Position numbers and translations under genes: made by a program | From: Lindgomyces ingoldianus | Taxonomy: Eukaryota; Ascomycota; Dothideomycetes; Pleosporales; Lindgomycetaceae | Reading direction: 5' to 3' | Assembly (NCBI RefSeq): GCF_010093535.1 | Contig: NW_022985197.1 | Location: 532,726 to 596,725 of the forward strand | Length of the DNA: 64,000 nt | Shown: in pieces, positions 36,164 through 46,415 of the stretch | Layout: each line of letters starts with the position of its first letter | Position numbering within the stretch: the first letter of the stretch is position 1 | The notes under the pieces: model-generated | Told to the model about the DNA's origin: nothing | Database searches by the model: none | What the model saw: only the letters and a program-made list of their open reading frames with translations

Positions 36164-37895
36164 TGAACTGGATTTAGGGGAATGGGTATATGGGTGGATT
36201 TTTCTTTTTATTGTAACGGCTAGGAATTCCCGCTTTGCTTCCTGGGTGGGAACCCGTCAGGCTTGTGCCAGTCTGTCGACCAGCAGCAGTTTCTAGTAAG
36301 ATGTGATATTTCGTGCTTTGATATCACATCACATTGCGATGGCGTATGGGCGGGTGGCTTTGATCTTGCATTTCCATGGAGTTTTATTCTCAATATCCTT
36401 CGGGATGTTTGTGACTTGGCTTTAGATATATATGTGGGGGGGATATTTGGCTTCTACCAGGCGCCATATCTTCCCTTATTTCAAAATCATTAGGGTGGAG
36501 AGCACGATGCTGTGTGCGTTGGCGGCTCAGCTGGTCAGAGCTGAAAGTATCTTTCATAGAAGATTTTGTGATGTGATGTTGACATTGACGGACTTGGGTT
36601 TACTCTCCACTAGGAACACAGGGCCCTAGGGAAACGGTAGAAATGTTCAACTCGGACCATGATTAACTGCGGGCAAGTCGACTGACACAGGTTATGAAGA
36701 ATACACGAACATCTCATGACTCCCCCTTCCCTCCCAGGTCTAGATCTAGATAAGGTTGAGAGTCTTATATGTCGATCCGGTTGTACTGCTGCTGTGCTAG
36801 CTAAATACTGCCCATCATAATCCTGCCTAGTTTAACAGCATGAAATACTGTTACGCTAGACGGGAGGGTTTCAGGTTTTCTAGATCAGGAGGAGGTTTGT
36901 ACGACGGTCTTGGGGCAGAGGACTGGGCATGTGCCACCGGTAATCACGGTGAAACAATGCTGTGGGCCAATTGTCGTAGCAGATTGCCATGTCATGAGAT
37001 CTCTTGGTTTGGAAGAGGCGCCTGTTGGGTAGTGGCGGGATCAGGGGGAGGACTAGTACTAGGTCATTCAAGCGTGAGGGTACAAGGAAGGCCTTTGAGG
37101 TTATTGGGGGAGAGGTTGGGATTGGGAAATTATTTCTATCTTTTGTTCTCTTCATTTCTGGTGCGTTTAGACAGGCGGTATGTATGATACAGGTTTCTTC
37201 TCGCTGACCTTCCCATATTATTTCACTTCCTACCTTCCCTGACCTAGTCTACATCTACATCCCATCCGCATCGGGACCACATCATCCTCAGCTCCCACAT
37301 GCCACCTCCCGCATGCACCGCGCCCTGCCATCAAACTTATCCACTTACTTGCTGTCAGACATCAGACACATGTTGTGCAACACGTCTTCCTAGCGCCGCT
37401 GAGCCGATGACCGCATTGTCCCACCAAGCGCCACACGTTACATGTTAGGCAGCCTCAGAGTATGGTTTGCTAAGGGAAAGCTGAGATGATGGGAGGGTTT
37501 GCTGTAACAATGACTGGGAGCGCGGGATTGCGCATCGAGACGAAACAAAAGGTAAGTTTGGAGAGCACCGAAGGAGAGACGGGAATGGGCATAGTAGATA
37601 GGTAGGTGCTGTGGGTTGAGGAGACGTAGTGCATTTGATCTTGGGAGGGGAGCGTGAGGGTTGCACTGGTAGACAACCTTGGTTTGGTGTTTCGGGCTAT
37701 GAATGTGGATGTGGTGTTGCTTGCGCTTAGGTTGTAGCTCGTTTCTCATTGTCGATTCGATGAGGACACCATAATGGTAGATCAGTTACTGGTAGTTCAG
37801 CTGAGCTAGGTTGCATGGGTTGAGCTGGGTCACTTGTTCCTTTTTAAAGCTTTGGATATCGCAAGTGCTGGTGATGTAAAGTCGTACGCACTCTT
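36164..37895. other. Intergenic region after sen1
   Basis: 1.7 kb with no convincing gene. Frames near 36840-37187 and 37438-37749 are short, overlap on both strands and lack domains. It probably contains the sen1 3' UTR and the promoter of the next plus-strand gene. Confidence 0.5.
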
Positions 37896-40115
37896 ATGGA
37901 CATTGCCAGGTTTCCTACCTATCGAAAGAGTAGACGCGTGCTCATGTTTGGACATCCTGGAATCAGTGCGATGGAGTTTGCGGGGACGCAGGACCAGCAG
38001 CAGCGTCTGGCAAAGAGGAAGGCTGTGGGTTGGAAAACCCTGATTGGAAAACGCACGTCGCCGACGCACGACGATAATACAGCTGAACCTCAACCCGCCA
38101 GCGCAAATATGTATGAGGCTGAGACCGGGGAGCTACACACCGTCCTGCAGCACGAGCTGAGTTGTCAGCAGAGACGGAGAGGTATGTTTATGAACCATAC
38201 CCCTAGAAAGTTTGAGATAGAAGCCAAGAAGCAGGAAAGTCAGAGGGGTTCTGAGGAAGTTTTATCGAGAGCAGGAACTTCATGTCTGGGTAGTGAGAAA
38301 GGGGACTCGTTCACACCGTTGCTTCAGGATTGGGAGTTGGCGGGTTTTGGCTGTCAAGAGCAGGACCCGGTAAGGAAGAGGACTAATGAGATTCTATCTC
38401 GCGAACAGACTGAGTATCCAGAGTCTTCTTTTGCGAATTCTTTGGCTGGAAAACTTACACGTCCTTCTCCGTTGGATTTCTCTACGCCGAATAACAGTCA
38501 AAAGGTGGAGCTGGGCGCGTCCAACGAAGACCGCCAAGGACCTGAGAAGCGTCGACGACGCCAGTCCCCCTATCGAGACTGTGCTCCAGTTTCTCCAATT
38601 GCAAGTAGATCTTCGCCGTTAGAGCCCTTTATCGCTCAGTATAGTCGTGAGGAAACCGGAAGCAGCACCGAGATCCCTGTCACAACAGAGAAAATTGACG
38701 CTGTTGCGGTGGTATCTCAATCCAGAGCTTGTCAGAAGTCCTCCAACGGCCAGGAGATTACTTCATCTAGTCCTAGTAGCCGTTACCTATCATCATACTT
38801 ACCGAATAAATCACTACTAGGCTCCTCCCCAGAACTGCCCCAATCAAGCAGTTTAATAGAGCCAACGAGCATCTTTCCAATTGAAAAGTCGGGCACTACA
38901 CGCCAGCCACCAGAAGTACCCTCTCGAAACCCCAGAAGGCTGACAACACCACCTCCCAGACTCCGAATCCGCAGTGGCTCTCGCACCTCTAACTTATCTA
39001 GCGACTTTGCCGTCGCGCGAGGGATATACTCGCCCTACGATAACAGCCCCGTAGTGTGCTCAAACTTTTGCCGTCGTCGAGTACTGCGACCAGGACAAGC
39101 TTCACCAGCTGGATCCAGCATCCTTGGACGAATGGCGCCGCCAATCTTAGGGCACCAAGCTCTAGCCGCTACCACCGATCTCAACGATCTAAATTCCTAC
39201 CTCAAATACACAGGGCCCTCACCCAAGCCACTCAAGCCCACAATAAAGAAAAAGGTGGGGTTTAGCATGTTCAAAGTCGGCGGGAAGAAGAGTCTTGAAG
39301 CGCGCGTAGGATCTGTCGAAGGGGCTCCGGATACTAGCAGGGATAGACCGAGAGCGACCATGTCAGCGTGTGCGAGGGAAATGACAACTTCCAGTGGTGC
39401 GAGGCATTTGCGGATTGTGATTCCTTCGGGGGACTTTGAATACGATCGAACAATCACGCTGCCGGTGTCGGGGACTGGTGTGGATATGAGTGTGGATGGG
39501 GTTGACGGAAAGAGAAGGTCGAGACATGTGTCGATTACTTGGACGGATGAGATGCTGAATCGGTTAGGAAGTCCGGAGCTGGAGCACGCGCTGGAGGATT
39601 TCAATGCTGTCGAGGTAGATGCGTCTAATGTGCCCTGCCTCCCTATTCGTAGCCCGAAGAGGAGTCTAGCAGTGTCGAAGCCAGTGCCGGTGCCGGTGGA
39701 CGATCATCCGTTGGTGATGGCGACGAGGGAGGAGCAGACTAAGGCTAAGAAGCTGAGGGATCGGAAGAGGATAAAGATGAAGGATGTAATGGTTTCTACG
39801 ACGCTCTTAACCCCTGTTCCGTCTCCAGTGATAGATCATGGCGAACATATGGATGTAGTGGAGGAAGAAGGAGAGAAGGAGAAATATGTTATTAGGAAGA
39901 TGGTGAAGTTGCAGGATAGGGTTGAGGCGCTGCAGAAGCAGAATATTGAGTTGGTGAGGGCGTTAGCAGAGATTGTTGGGGTGGACATTGAGGGCAGGGA
40001 GGGGGATGTGGAGGGGATGTTGAGGAGATATAGGGAATTGAAGAGGGATTGGGTGAGATCTGGGAATGACAGGCAGAGCGGAAGAGGAATGGAGCCTAAA
40101 GAAGTAGGGGACTAG
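37896..40115 (+). CDS. Unrecognised intronless protein, 739 residues, with C-terminal coiled coil
   Basis: A single long open frame with no intron. The first ATG is at 37896; a second in-frame ATG at 37944 may be the true start. Most of the protein is Ser/Pro/Arg-rich and probably disordered. More structured-looking islands are the D-L-N-D-L-N-S-Y-L-K-Y-T-G-P segment near 425-440 and a basic K-K-K-V-G-F-S-M-F-K just after. Near the end a Lys-rich helix (about 605-625) is followed by a clear coiled coil around 665-695 (K-L-Q-D-R-V-E-A-L-Q-K-Q-N-I-E-L) and an acidic-basic end. I do not recognise a family; a cytoskeletal, spindle or nuclear scaffold role is only a guess. Codon usage tends to T/A-ending codons like its neighbours. 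Confidence 0.75.
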   Translation: MDIARFPTYRKSRRVLMFGHPGISAMEFAGTQDQQQRLAKRKAVGWKTLIGKRTSPTHDDNTAEPQPASANMYEAETGELHTVLQHELSCQQRRRGMFMNHTPRKFEIEAKKQESQRGSEEVLSRAGTSCLGSEKGDSFTPLLQDWELAGFGCQEQDPVRKRTNEILSREQTEYPESSFANSLAGKLTRPSPLDFSTPNNSQKVELGASNEDRQGPEKRRRRQSPYRDCAPVSPIASRSSPLEPFIAQYSREETGSSTEIPVTTEKIDAVAVVSQSRACQKSSNGQEITSSSPSSRYLSSYLPNKSLLGSSPELPQSSSLIEPTSIFPIEKSGTTRQPPEVPSRNPRRLTTPPPRLRIRSGSRTSNLSSDFAVARGIYSPYDNSPVVCSNFCRRRVLRPGQASPAGSSILGRMAPPILGHQALAATTDLNDLNSYLKYTGPSPKPLKPTIKKKVGFSMFKVGGKKSLEARVGSVEGAPDTSRDRPRATMSACAREMTTSSGARHLRIVIPSGDFEYDRTITLPVSGTGVDMSVDGVDGKRRSRHVSITWTDEMLNRLGSPELEHALEDFNAVEVDASNVPCLPIRSPKRSLAVSKPVPVPVDDHPLVMATREEQTKAKKLRDRKRIKMKDVMVSTTLLTPVPSPVIDHGEHMDVVEEEGEKEKYVIRKMVKLQDRVEALQKQNIELVRALAEIVGVDIEGREGDVEGMLRRYRELKRDWVRSGNDRQSGRGMEPKEVGD

Positions 40116-40781
40116 GATCTTAATAGCAGCTGATTATTAAGGCAGAGAATTTACGGTTGCCGCATATGGAGACGGATCTAGTTGAATAGTAACAAGAGGG
40201 GAAATAATTGTATTTCATGGTAGAGGATGAGCAGGATCAAGGGAGATGCTTAAAACGAGGGCATGTACTAGACATACATTGACAGATACATGATAATGAC
40301 TTGAAGACATTCATGCTGTTGCATTAGACATTGCATCACGACTTTTTGCTCAAAGGTAAAACCCAGTCCCTAGTCAAAGACTTCACTTACAATGCCCTCT
40401 TTCAGGACTTTGGGATGTTCTAATATTAGACTTCAAGCTATTCCCTAAAGGACTTAGCCCAAACTCTGGTACCTGGAGCTTGGCCTTCAGCTGTCAGCAG
40501 CCAGCTTTACCGCAAGATAAATCAAAAGGAAGCCCTTTGAGAGCTATTAACTGCTCAATTGCGTTGCAAAGACAGTTCTTTTGCAAGATCCGGAAAAATT
40601 AATTTGCACACTTCCATTTGACCGTCCCTCCCAAAGAAGCCACGCACCCGCCCCACCATCGATAAGCCTCCTCACTCAGCTTCCGCACATTGGCCTTCAA
40701 TTGACACCAAACACAGCTCGACCCCCTCCAGCATTCATCTTAATACCTTCTTCTCTCAATTCCCCCGATTGAAAAGTCAAG
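40116..40781. other. Intergenic region before gna1
   Basis: No gene seen. The last 150 bases before gna1 are C-rich and T-poor, typical of a fungal 5' UTR. It probably includes the 3' flank of the preceding gene and the gna1 promoter. Confidence 0.5.
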
Positions 40782-41489
40782 ATGTCTCTCACCAGCCCCG
40801 TCACCGACGCAACCACGCCCCTCTTCAGCCCAACCCTTGTTTCTCCAGAAGTGCTCTCTGAGCTACCCGAAGGCTATACATGCCGCCCGCTACAACGCGC
40901 AGATTATCACAACGGGTTTTTGGATGTGTTGAGAGTCCTCACAACTGTTGGCGACGTCACAGAAGCGGTACGCCTTATCCTTCCCTTAAAGTCCATGAGT
41001 CGCACATTCCCCGTGTCCTGTACTGTAGATGGATCTCTACTAAACTTGCATGGCGAATACAGGCGTGGAATGAGCGCTACGAATGGATGTCGCACCGCAA
41101 CGACGAATACTTCCTCCTCTGCATCCTCGACCCCTCGCGAAAGATTGTGGGCTGCGGCGCGCTAATCGTCGAGCGCAAATTCATTCACAATCTGGGCTTA
41201 GTGGGGCACATTGAGGATATCGCGGTCGCAAAAGACCAGCAGGGAAAGAAGTTGGGGTTGAGGATTATTCAGGCGTTGGATTTTGTGGCCGAGAAAGTGG
41301 GGTGTTATAAGGTACGTTTATCTCTTATTCTATTGATCGCTTAGGTAGAGGAGCGCTAATCGGTATTTGCAGAGTATTCTGGATTGCTCAGAGGCGAACG
41401 AGGGATTCTATGTTAAGTGCGGGTTCAAGAGGGCGGGGTTGGAGATGGCGCATTATTATGGACAGAACAAGCCAAAGGGTGGTTTGTAG
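40782..41489 (+). CDS. gna1: Glucosamine-6-phosphate N-acetyltransferase
   Basis: Transfers acetyl from acetyl-CoA to glucosamine-6-phosphate, the second step toward UDP-GlcNAc for chitin, N-glycans and GPI anchors. Exons 40782-40967, 41063-41311 and 41373-41489 join in frame to 183 residues; introns are 95 and 61 bp (donors GTACGC and GTACGT). The GNAT fold shows L-R-V-L-T-T-V-G-D before intron 1, W-N-E-R-Y-E-W-M directly after it, G-H-I-E-D-I-A-V, then the acetyl-CoA loop Q-Q-G-K-K-L-G and the C-terminal E-G-F-Y-V-K-C-G-F-K. Reading straight through intron 1 gives false continuations; only the acceptor at 41062 restores the conserved W-N-E-R segment. The length fits fungal Gna1 with a short N-terminal extension. 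Confidence 0.94.
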
Positions 41490-41944
41490 GTGGACAAAAG
41501 CCTAGCCTGAAGCCTAGGGGGACTACTATTGCATCTTGGAGGCGTTCTGAGGGATATCTTCTTGCTGGGGGCATAGAGAGTTATTAGACCATTACAGGTC
41601 TTGGAAATCTAACTTGGATTATTCGTACAGTGGAGCCTGTTTCTGCAAACTCTAAACCTGCTGTGGAATATCTGGTTTAAATTTGCTCTATATCCTCTAT
41701 CTCCTTGGGAATCGATAACCTCGATAATGAAGCTGTCTCTCGTAATTAGAGTCAGTAGGGTACCGACCTGCCCTTTCGTAGTTGTCATCGGGCGGGCGGT
41801 AGCGCATTTCTTCAACCCAAAGCCTTAGTAATCACCACAACATTACCTGCGGCAAACACATGTGGTCAAGATATTAAACCCCAACCTCTAGTGTCTTGCT
41901 ATATTCTAAAAGTGGCCACTTTCCTACGACTAGGATCCTTCAGG
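41490..41944. other. Intergenic region between gna1 and trm44
   Basis: 455 bp with no gene. A GTG-initiated in-frame extension upstream of trm44 (from 41891) has no ATG and is taken as 5' UTR. Confidence 0.55.
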
Positions 41945-43753
41945 ATGACCGAAGCGGCCCCCACCGTCTCCTCTGTCGGCTGCAAATTCGAACCCGTGGA
42001 TCTCGAGAACTGTCCTACGATTGACTCTGGCCTACCACATGAACTTTGGACTATAGTTCAGTCGGCTCAGGCAACATTCTCTCCAGAATTCTTCCTTGAG
42101 GTCAGCCGTAACCTTCTAGAAAATCCTAATCTGACTGCGTCACACCTCGCCCGGGCTGAACTCTCCTACCAAAGTTTCATGGATGCTTCGTTCAACCCAA
42201 AGGCAGAGCACCCACATGAACTCGCTAAGATTGTAAAGCATTTGAAGGTTGACCACCAACCGATCCTCATTCCGGAAGGGTATCCTGGCTATTTGCTCGA
42301 ATGGACCGTTGTTAGGAAGTTGATTCCCCGGAACCCTAAGCTCGACAAGCCGTTGATGCAGACGTGTCATTTATTCACATCCACCGATGATGTGATCGTG
42401 AAAAACGGGGATAGAAAAGAAGAGATAATCAAGGCTGAACGCTACCTCGTAGTGTACCTCCCACATGTTTCCGATCCAGAGGAAATTCCCTTCTATCATC
42501 CCAAAGTGCGAGCTTTGGCTGTGCTTTATACTTTTCAGCCAGACGCAGCTCCCGGGACTCCTTCAGGAACTCTATCACTGTACTATGACCTGTTTCCAGA
42601 GAAAGAGTTAGATAATCGATTATCTCGCACGGCTTTGAAAATGTTGCAAATCATCCACAAGCACTCAAATGGACGAATGGCTGGATACCAAAAACGTGTT
42701 CATCACGATATTGTCATACCGCAAAAGCAGTTTCAAGATACCTATGCCTACTTGAAAGGAAAATATGCGAGCTCGTTGATCAAGGATTGGGTGGAGCAAA
42801 CGCCTGCCGAGAAACATGTATTCGAAGATCTGGGGATCGCTGCGTTTCTGATCGAGCTATGGACAGACATGTATGGTAGAGGAAAGGCCAATGCGCCTCC
42901 CAAAGCGCATGGTGGTGAAAAATTGGAAGAGGCCGAAGCAGATAATGAATCCGTCACGCCAGTTGAAGCGGGTCTAAGCAATCATCGACGAGTCACAGCC
43001 AAGACAAATTTCCCGGGTTTCGTCGACATTGGGTGTGGGAACGGCTTACTCGTTTGGATTCTATCTCAAGAAGGTTGGGATGGGTGGGGCTTTGACGTAA
43101 GAGCGAGGAAGACTTGGGACACGTTTCCGGAGAGCGTGAGGGACAAGTTGAAGGAAATGCTGCTGGTGCCGGAAGTGCTAAAACTGCTTCCTACAACAAC
43201 GTCAACTTTGAACCAAGAAGATCAAGTACTCGGGTCTTCGTCTACGGGAAACATACACAATGGTATCTTTCCGAAAGGAACCTTTATCATCGCCAACCAC
43301 GCCGATGAGCTCACGATTTGGACACCTTTCCTCGCTTCCCTCTCCCAGTCACCCTTCATCGCAATCCCATGCTGCAGTCACAATTTCGACGGCACAAGAT
43401 TCAGAGCACCACACTATCATCAAAGCTCTGAAGGTAAACCCCAAGACAAGAACTACCCGTCACACAAACCCTCTAGACAGCCCTCCGCATATGCCTCTTT
43501 CTGCAGCTACATCACATATCTTACCACCATCATAGACTATACTCCTGAGAAAGAATATCTGCGTATTCCGTCTACACGGAATGTTGCTATTCTCGGGCGG
43601 AAAGCAAGTAGTAAGATAGATACAGAAGAGAGGTTGGCTATTTTGCGGACTATGGTGGAGGAGGAGACGGGATTGCCAATTGGCCTTGTGAGGGAGGGAT
43701 GGCTAAAGAGGGGAAGTGGATTGACGAAGCCTGGTAAGGGAAGTGGTCACTAA
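41945..43753 (+). CDS. trm44: tRNA(Ser) uridine-44 2'-O-methyltransferase Trm44
   Basis: Methylates the ribose of U44 in serine tRNAs, using S-adenosylmethionine. Single exon of 602 residues; the first ATG in frame is 41945 (upstream codons lack an ATG). The N-terminal half is the Trm44-specific region, with L-L-E-W-T-V-V-R-K-L-I-P-R-N-P followed by R-Y-L-V-V-Y-L-P. A helical section contains K-H-S-N-G-R-M-A-G-Y-Q-K-R-V-H-H-D. The methyltransferase core carries F-V-D-I-G-C-G-N-G-L-L-V-W near 358 with W-G-F-D-V-R-A-R-K-T-W shortly after. The late C-C-S-H-N-F-D-G motif is characteristic of the family. An acidic low-complexity insert lies just before the SAM motif. Nothing is missing. Confidence 0.95.
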   Translation: MTEAAPTVSSVGCKFEPVDLENCPTIDSGLPHELWTIVQSAQATFSPEFFLEVSRNLLENPNLTASHLARAELSYQSFMDASFNPKAEHPHELAKIVKHLKVDHQPILIPEGYPGYLLEWTVVRKLIPRNPKLDKPLMQTCHLFTSTDDVIVKNGDRKEEIIKAERYLVVYLPHVSDPEEIPFYHPKVRALAVLYTFQPDAAPGTPSGTLSLYYDLFPEKELDNRLSRTALKMLQIIHKHSNGRMAGYQKRVHHDIVIPQKQFQDTYAYLKGKYASSLIKDWVEQTPAEKHVFEDLGIAAFLIELWTDMYGRGKANAPPKAHGGEKLEEAEADNESVTPVEAGLSNHRRVTAKTNFPGFVDIGCGNGLLVWILSQEGWDGWGFDVRARKTWDTFPESVRDKLKEMLLVPEVLKLLPTTTSTLNQEDQVLGSSSTGNIHNGIFPKGTFIIANHADELTIWTPFLASLSQSPFIAIPCCSHNFDGTRFRAPHYHQSSEGKPQDKNYPSHKPSRQPSAYASFCSYITYLTTIIDYTPEKEYLRIPSTRNVAILGRKASSKIDTEERLAILRTMVEEETGLPIGLVREGWLKRGSGLTKPGKGSGH

Positions 43754-44863
43754 GTCAGGTCAGCAAATGAAGTACAAAGACTCGATTGAAGTAGATCCTT
43801 CGGTGATATTCCGGGTTTGCGCGAATCCCAAGTCTATGGAATGAATTTCTAGACTGCCTTCCCACGATGTTAGCGCAGCCTCAGAATACCACCCAAATTC
43901 CTTCTTTCGCTTCTATTGGCTTTCAGAATCAATCTCTACCCCCACTTTCGCTTTTACAAGCAACTCGTCACTCGTCGACCGTCATGCCAGTATCCGACGG
44001 GGAAAGCAGTTGAGGAAGGAGAGGAATGAATCTGCACAAGTGCATGAAGACAATCACTTCGAGAAAGAGGATGGTGGGGCAAACCTTATCCTAGAGGAAG
44101 TCGTGAAGAATGAACGAAAGCCAGTCTTCTCTGCCATCATTAAGAAGTCGGGAGAGAGAAAGGATAAAAAGAGTCCATGAGGTTTACAGGAAGCAGACTG
44201 CACGCTGAAGAAGATGCTGCGGAATAAGAAAAGGCCAATAAAGTATGTGAGGGAGCCAAGGGGAGTGGAGAGGAAAGTATCAGGTCGGGTAGTCCCCGGC
44301 ACGTCTAGGTAAAGCATGAAACTGACCAAAAGAGAAGGCAGTTAAATATCCTGGGGTGCTTCACCAGAGCACCATCAGTAGGCGCCCCTGGTTCGCCCTC
44401 CACTGGTAAGCTTGTCTTTTCAAACTAAAAGCATCCCAAACCAGTATCACAAGTAATCCGGACTAATTCTATATGGGTACAATAGGCTTTCTGCAGCATA
44501 TCCAAGACCGCCGCAAGTATTAAGGCCGGCAAAGCGCGCCGTGCCTTGCCGAGAGCTGCAATTTGGACACATGCCAGGCTTCGGGTACAGATATAAGATC
44601 TACATTTCTTATGGATAGTAGAAGCAGTGAGCCAATGAAAGGCATGAAATTTTCTATTCCCTCCAGCGGCGTATGAGACATGGATCCAGTTGGCGAGGTC
44701 CCACGCGCTGGTGTGTAATTGTCTTGATTATCTTGGGTCCCGAACATAAGACGCCCTGTATTACCGCTGCTATGCGTAAGCTTGGAGCTGATCTTTTGCG
44801 ACCAAAAGCAAAAGGTATCTGGCCTGAAGCTCGATGCGGCGGCCGAAAATGCTATCAACGAAT
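43754..44863. other. Intergenic region before the dehydratase gene
   Basis: 1.1 kb with only short frames. The minus frame at 44520-44870 and the plus frame at 44673-44918 overlap the start of the dehydratase gene and carry no domain. In-frame ATGs at 44834 and 44849 could extend that protein by ten or five residues. Confidence 0.5.
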
Positions 44864-46025
44864 ATGTCATTCTACGAGCTTCCCTCTGGTCAAGACGTTG
44901 AGAAAGCGGGCCGCTTGATCACTCACAAAATCGTGGAAACCCCAACTAAGACTTCTAAATTGTTATCGGAATACGCGTCGTCGAATCTACCAGAACCTCC
45001 GAATGATGTTCCTCTCAGACCAAGTATCGAGCTCTACTTCAAATGCGAGAACTTTCAGTGTACCGGGTCCTTCAAATTTCGTGGCGCCATTCACTTTCTA
45101 GCAAAGCTTGAAGACCACGAACTCTCAAAAGGAGTAGTGGCATATAGCACAGGTGAGCCTTCTTCACATTTTCTGCTATTCCCCTAACGTTTCGAGAGGG
45201 AACCATGCTCAAGCAGTAGCCCGTGCAGCCCAGTTAGCATCCGAAGAGCGAAATATCCCGGTTCCAGCATACGTCGTGGTTCCAGAGAACTGCTCGAGCA
45301 AGAAGATCGACGCGGCAAAGAAGTACGGCGCGAAAGTCCTTATATCTGGCACGTCACCGGAGGCACGCGTTCTCCTGGCCTCCAAAGTCCAAAAGTCAAC
45401 TGGAGCAACTCTTGTGCCTCCTGCGGATCATCTCAACATTGCTCTTGGTCAGGCGACACTAGTTGGGGAGTTCCTGCGTCAGGTAACAGACATGGGACAC
45501 AGTCCCCTCGACGCAGTCATCGTTCCCAGTGGAGGAGGCGGCCTGCTTGTCGGGGCCGCGGCTGTATGCAAACCCCAGGGCGTAGCGGTGTTCGGCGCAG
45601 AGCCAGAGAAGGGTGGAGCCGGTTTAGCTGAAGGTCTACGTAAGGGTGCGCGTAACGTCGGTATGGGACAAGGTCCTACGATTGCTGATGGTCTGCGCTC
45701 GCTGACTGGCGAGGCCAATTGGGAACTAATCAAGTGCCGAGAGAATGTGGACCTGGTTTTTACCGCAACCGAATCACAGATTAGGGAGGCACTTCGACTC
45801 GCGATTGACACATTCGGCTTCATCATTGAGCCGAGTGCTGCTGTGCCCCTAGCGGTGGCCCTATTCAACACCACCTTCCACCAGCGAATAGCCAAGGAAA
45901 GGAGACTCGTACGAGTTGGAGTCGTTTTCACCGGATGCAACATCAGCGAGGAAGAGCTCCTGACAGTTCTGCCGGGAGTGTCTATCGTTGGGGTCCAGAA
46001 TCTGGAGAGAGAAAGTTCACTGTAG
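44864..46025 (+). CDS. PLP-dependent serine/threonine dehydratase (serine-racemase-like, fold type II)
   Basis: Cytosolic enzyme of the threonine dehydratase / serine racemase / hydroxyaspartate ammonia-lyase family (yeast Sry1 type), which deaminates hydroxy amino acids to oxo acids and ammonia. Exons 44864-45152 and 45199-46025 close in frame to 371 residues; the intron is only 46 bp. The PLP lysine is K71 in T-G-S-F-K-F-R-G-A. The asparagine loop reads S-T-G-N-H-A-Q-A and spans the splice site. The phosphate-binding loop is S-G-G-G-G-L-L-V-G. There is no C-terminal regulatory ACT domain, so it is not the biosynthetic threonine deaminase. Start choice: 44864 has A at -3; 44834 is possible. 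The exact substrate is not readable. A metabolite transporter gene follows on the same strand. Confidence 0.92.
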
Positions 46026-46415
46026 GATCGAGCAATACGCGTAGCGGTTTCTATCACGAGGTGGGCCTGACGGCTGACATATCTAAGATCGGGATAACTA
46101 TAGGGTCATGTTGAATGAGGTAATCTGACTACCGAGATAGGCAATCTACTTGCCAGGATTGATTGATTTGCATGGATATGCGTTATGGTGTTCTCGAGCG
46201 TGAGCCTACGCCACCAACGTGCAGAAGTAGTTCGCCAAATCACTAAGCTCAATTGAAGTATAGGATTGATGTGTATCTCGGTGGTAGTTCAGCGCCACCG
46301 GCTTAGAATTAGGGCTCGCGATGAGAACGTTTTTCAGATCTTGTTTTAGCATGTCTCTTATATTCATCTCAGTCCCGAGGATTATCGAGGACGCACAACT
46401 CGGGCATACACCAAG
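46026..46415. other. Intergenic region between dehydratase and transporter genes
   Basis: 390 bp on which the two same-strand genes abut. No gene or strong motif is seen. It holds the dehydratase 3' end and the transporter promoter. Confidence 0.5.

Noticed and set aside
40967..41062. Acceptor at the GTAG before ATGGATCTC for gna1 intron 1
   Set aside because: It breaks frame and meets a stop; the acceptor at 41062 restores the conserved W-N-E-R segment in frame.
41891..41944. Upstream extension of trm44 from 41891
   Set aside because: The codon at 41891 is GTG, not ATG; the first ATG in frame is at 41945.
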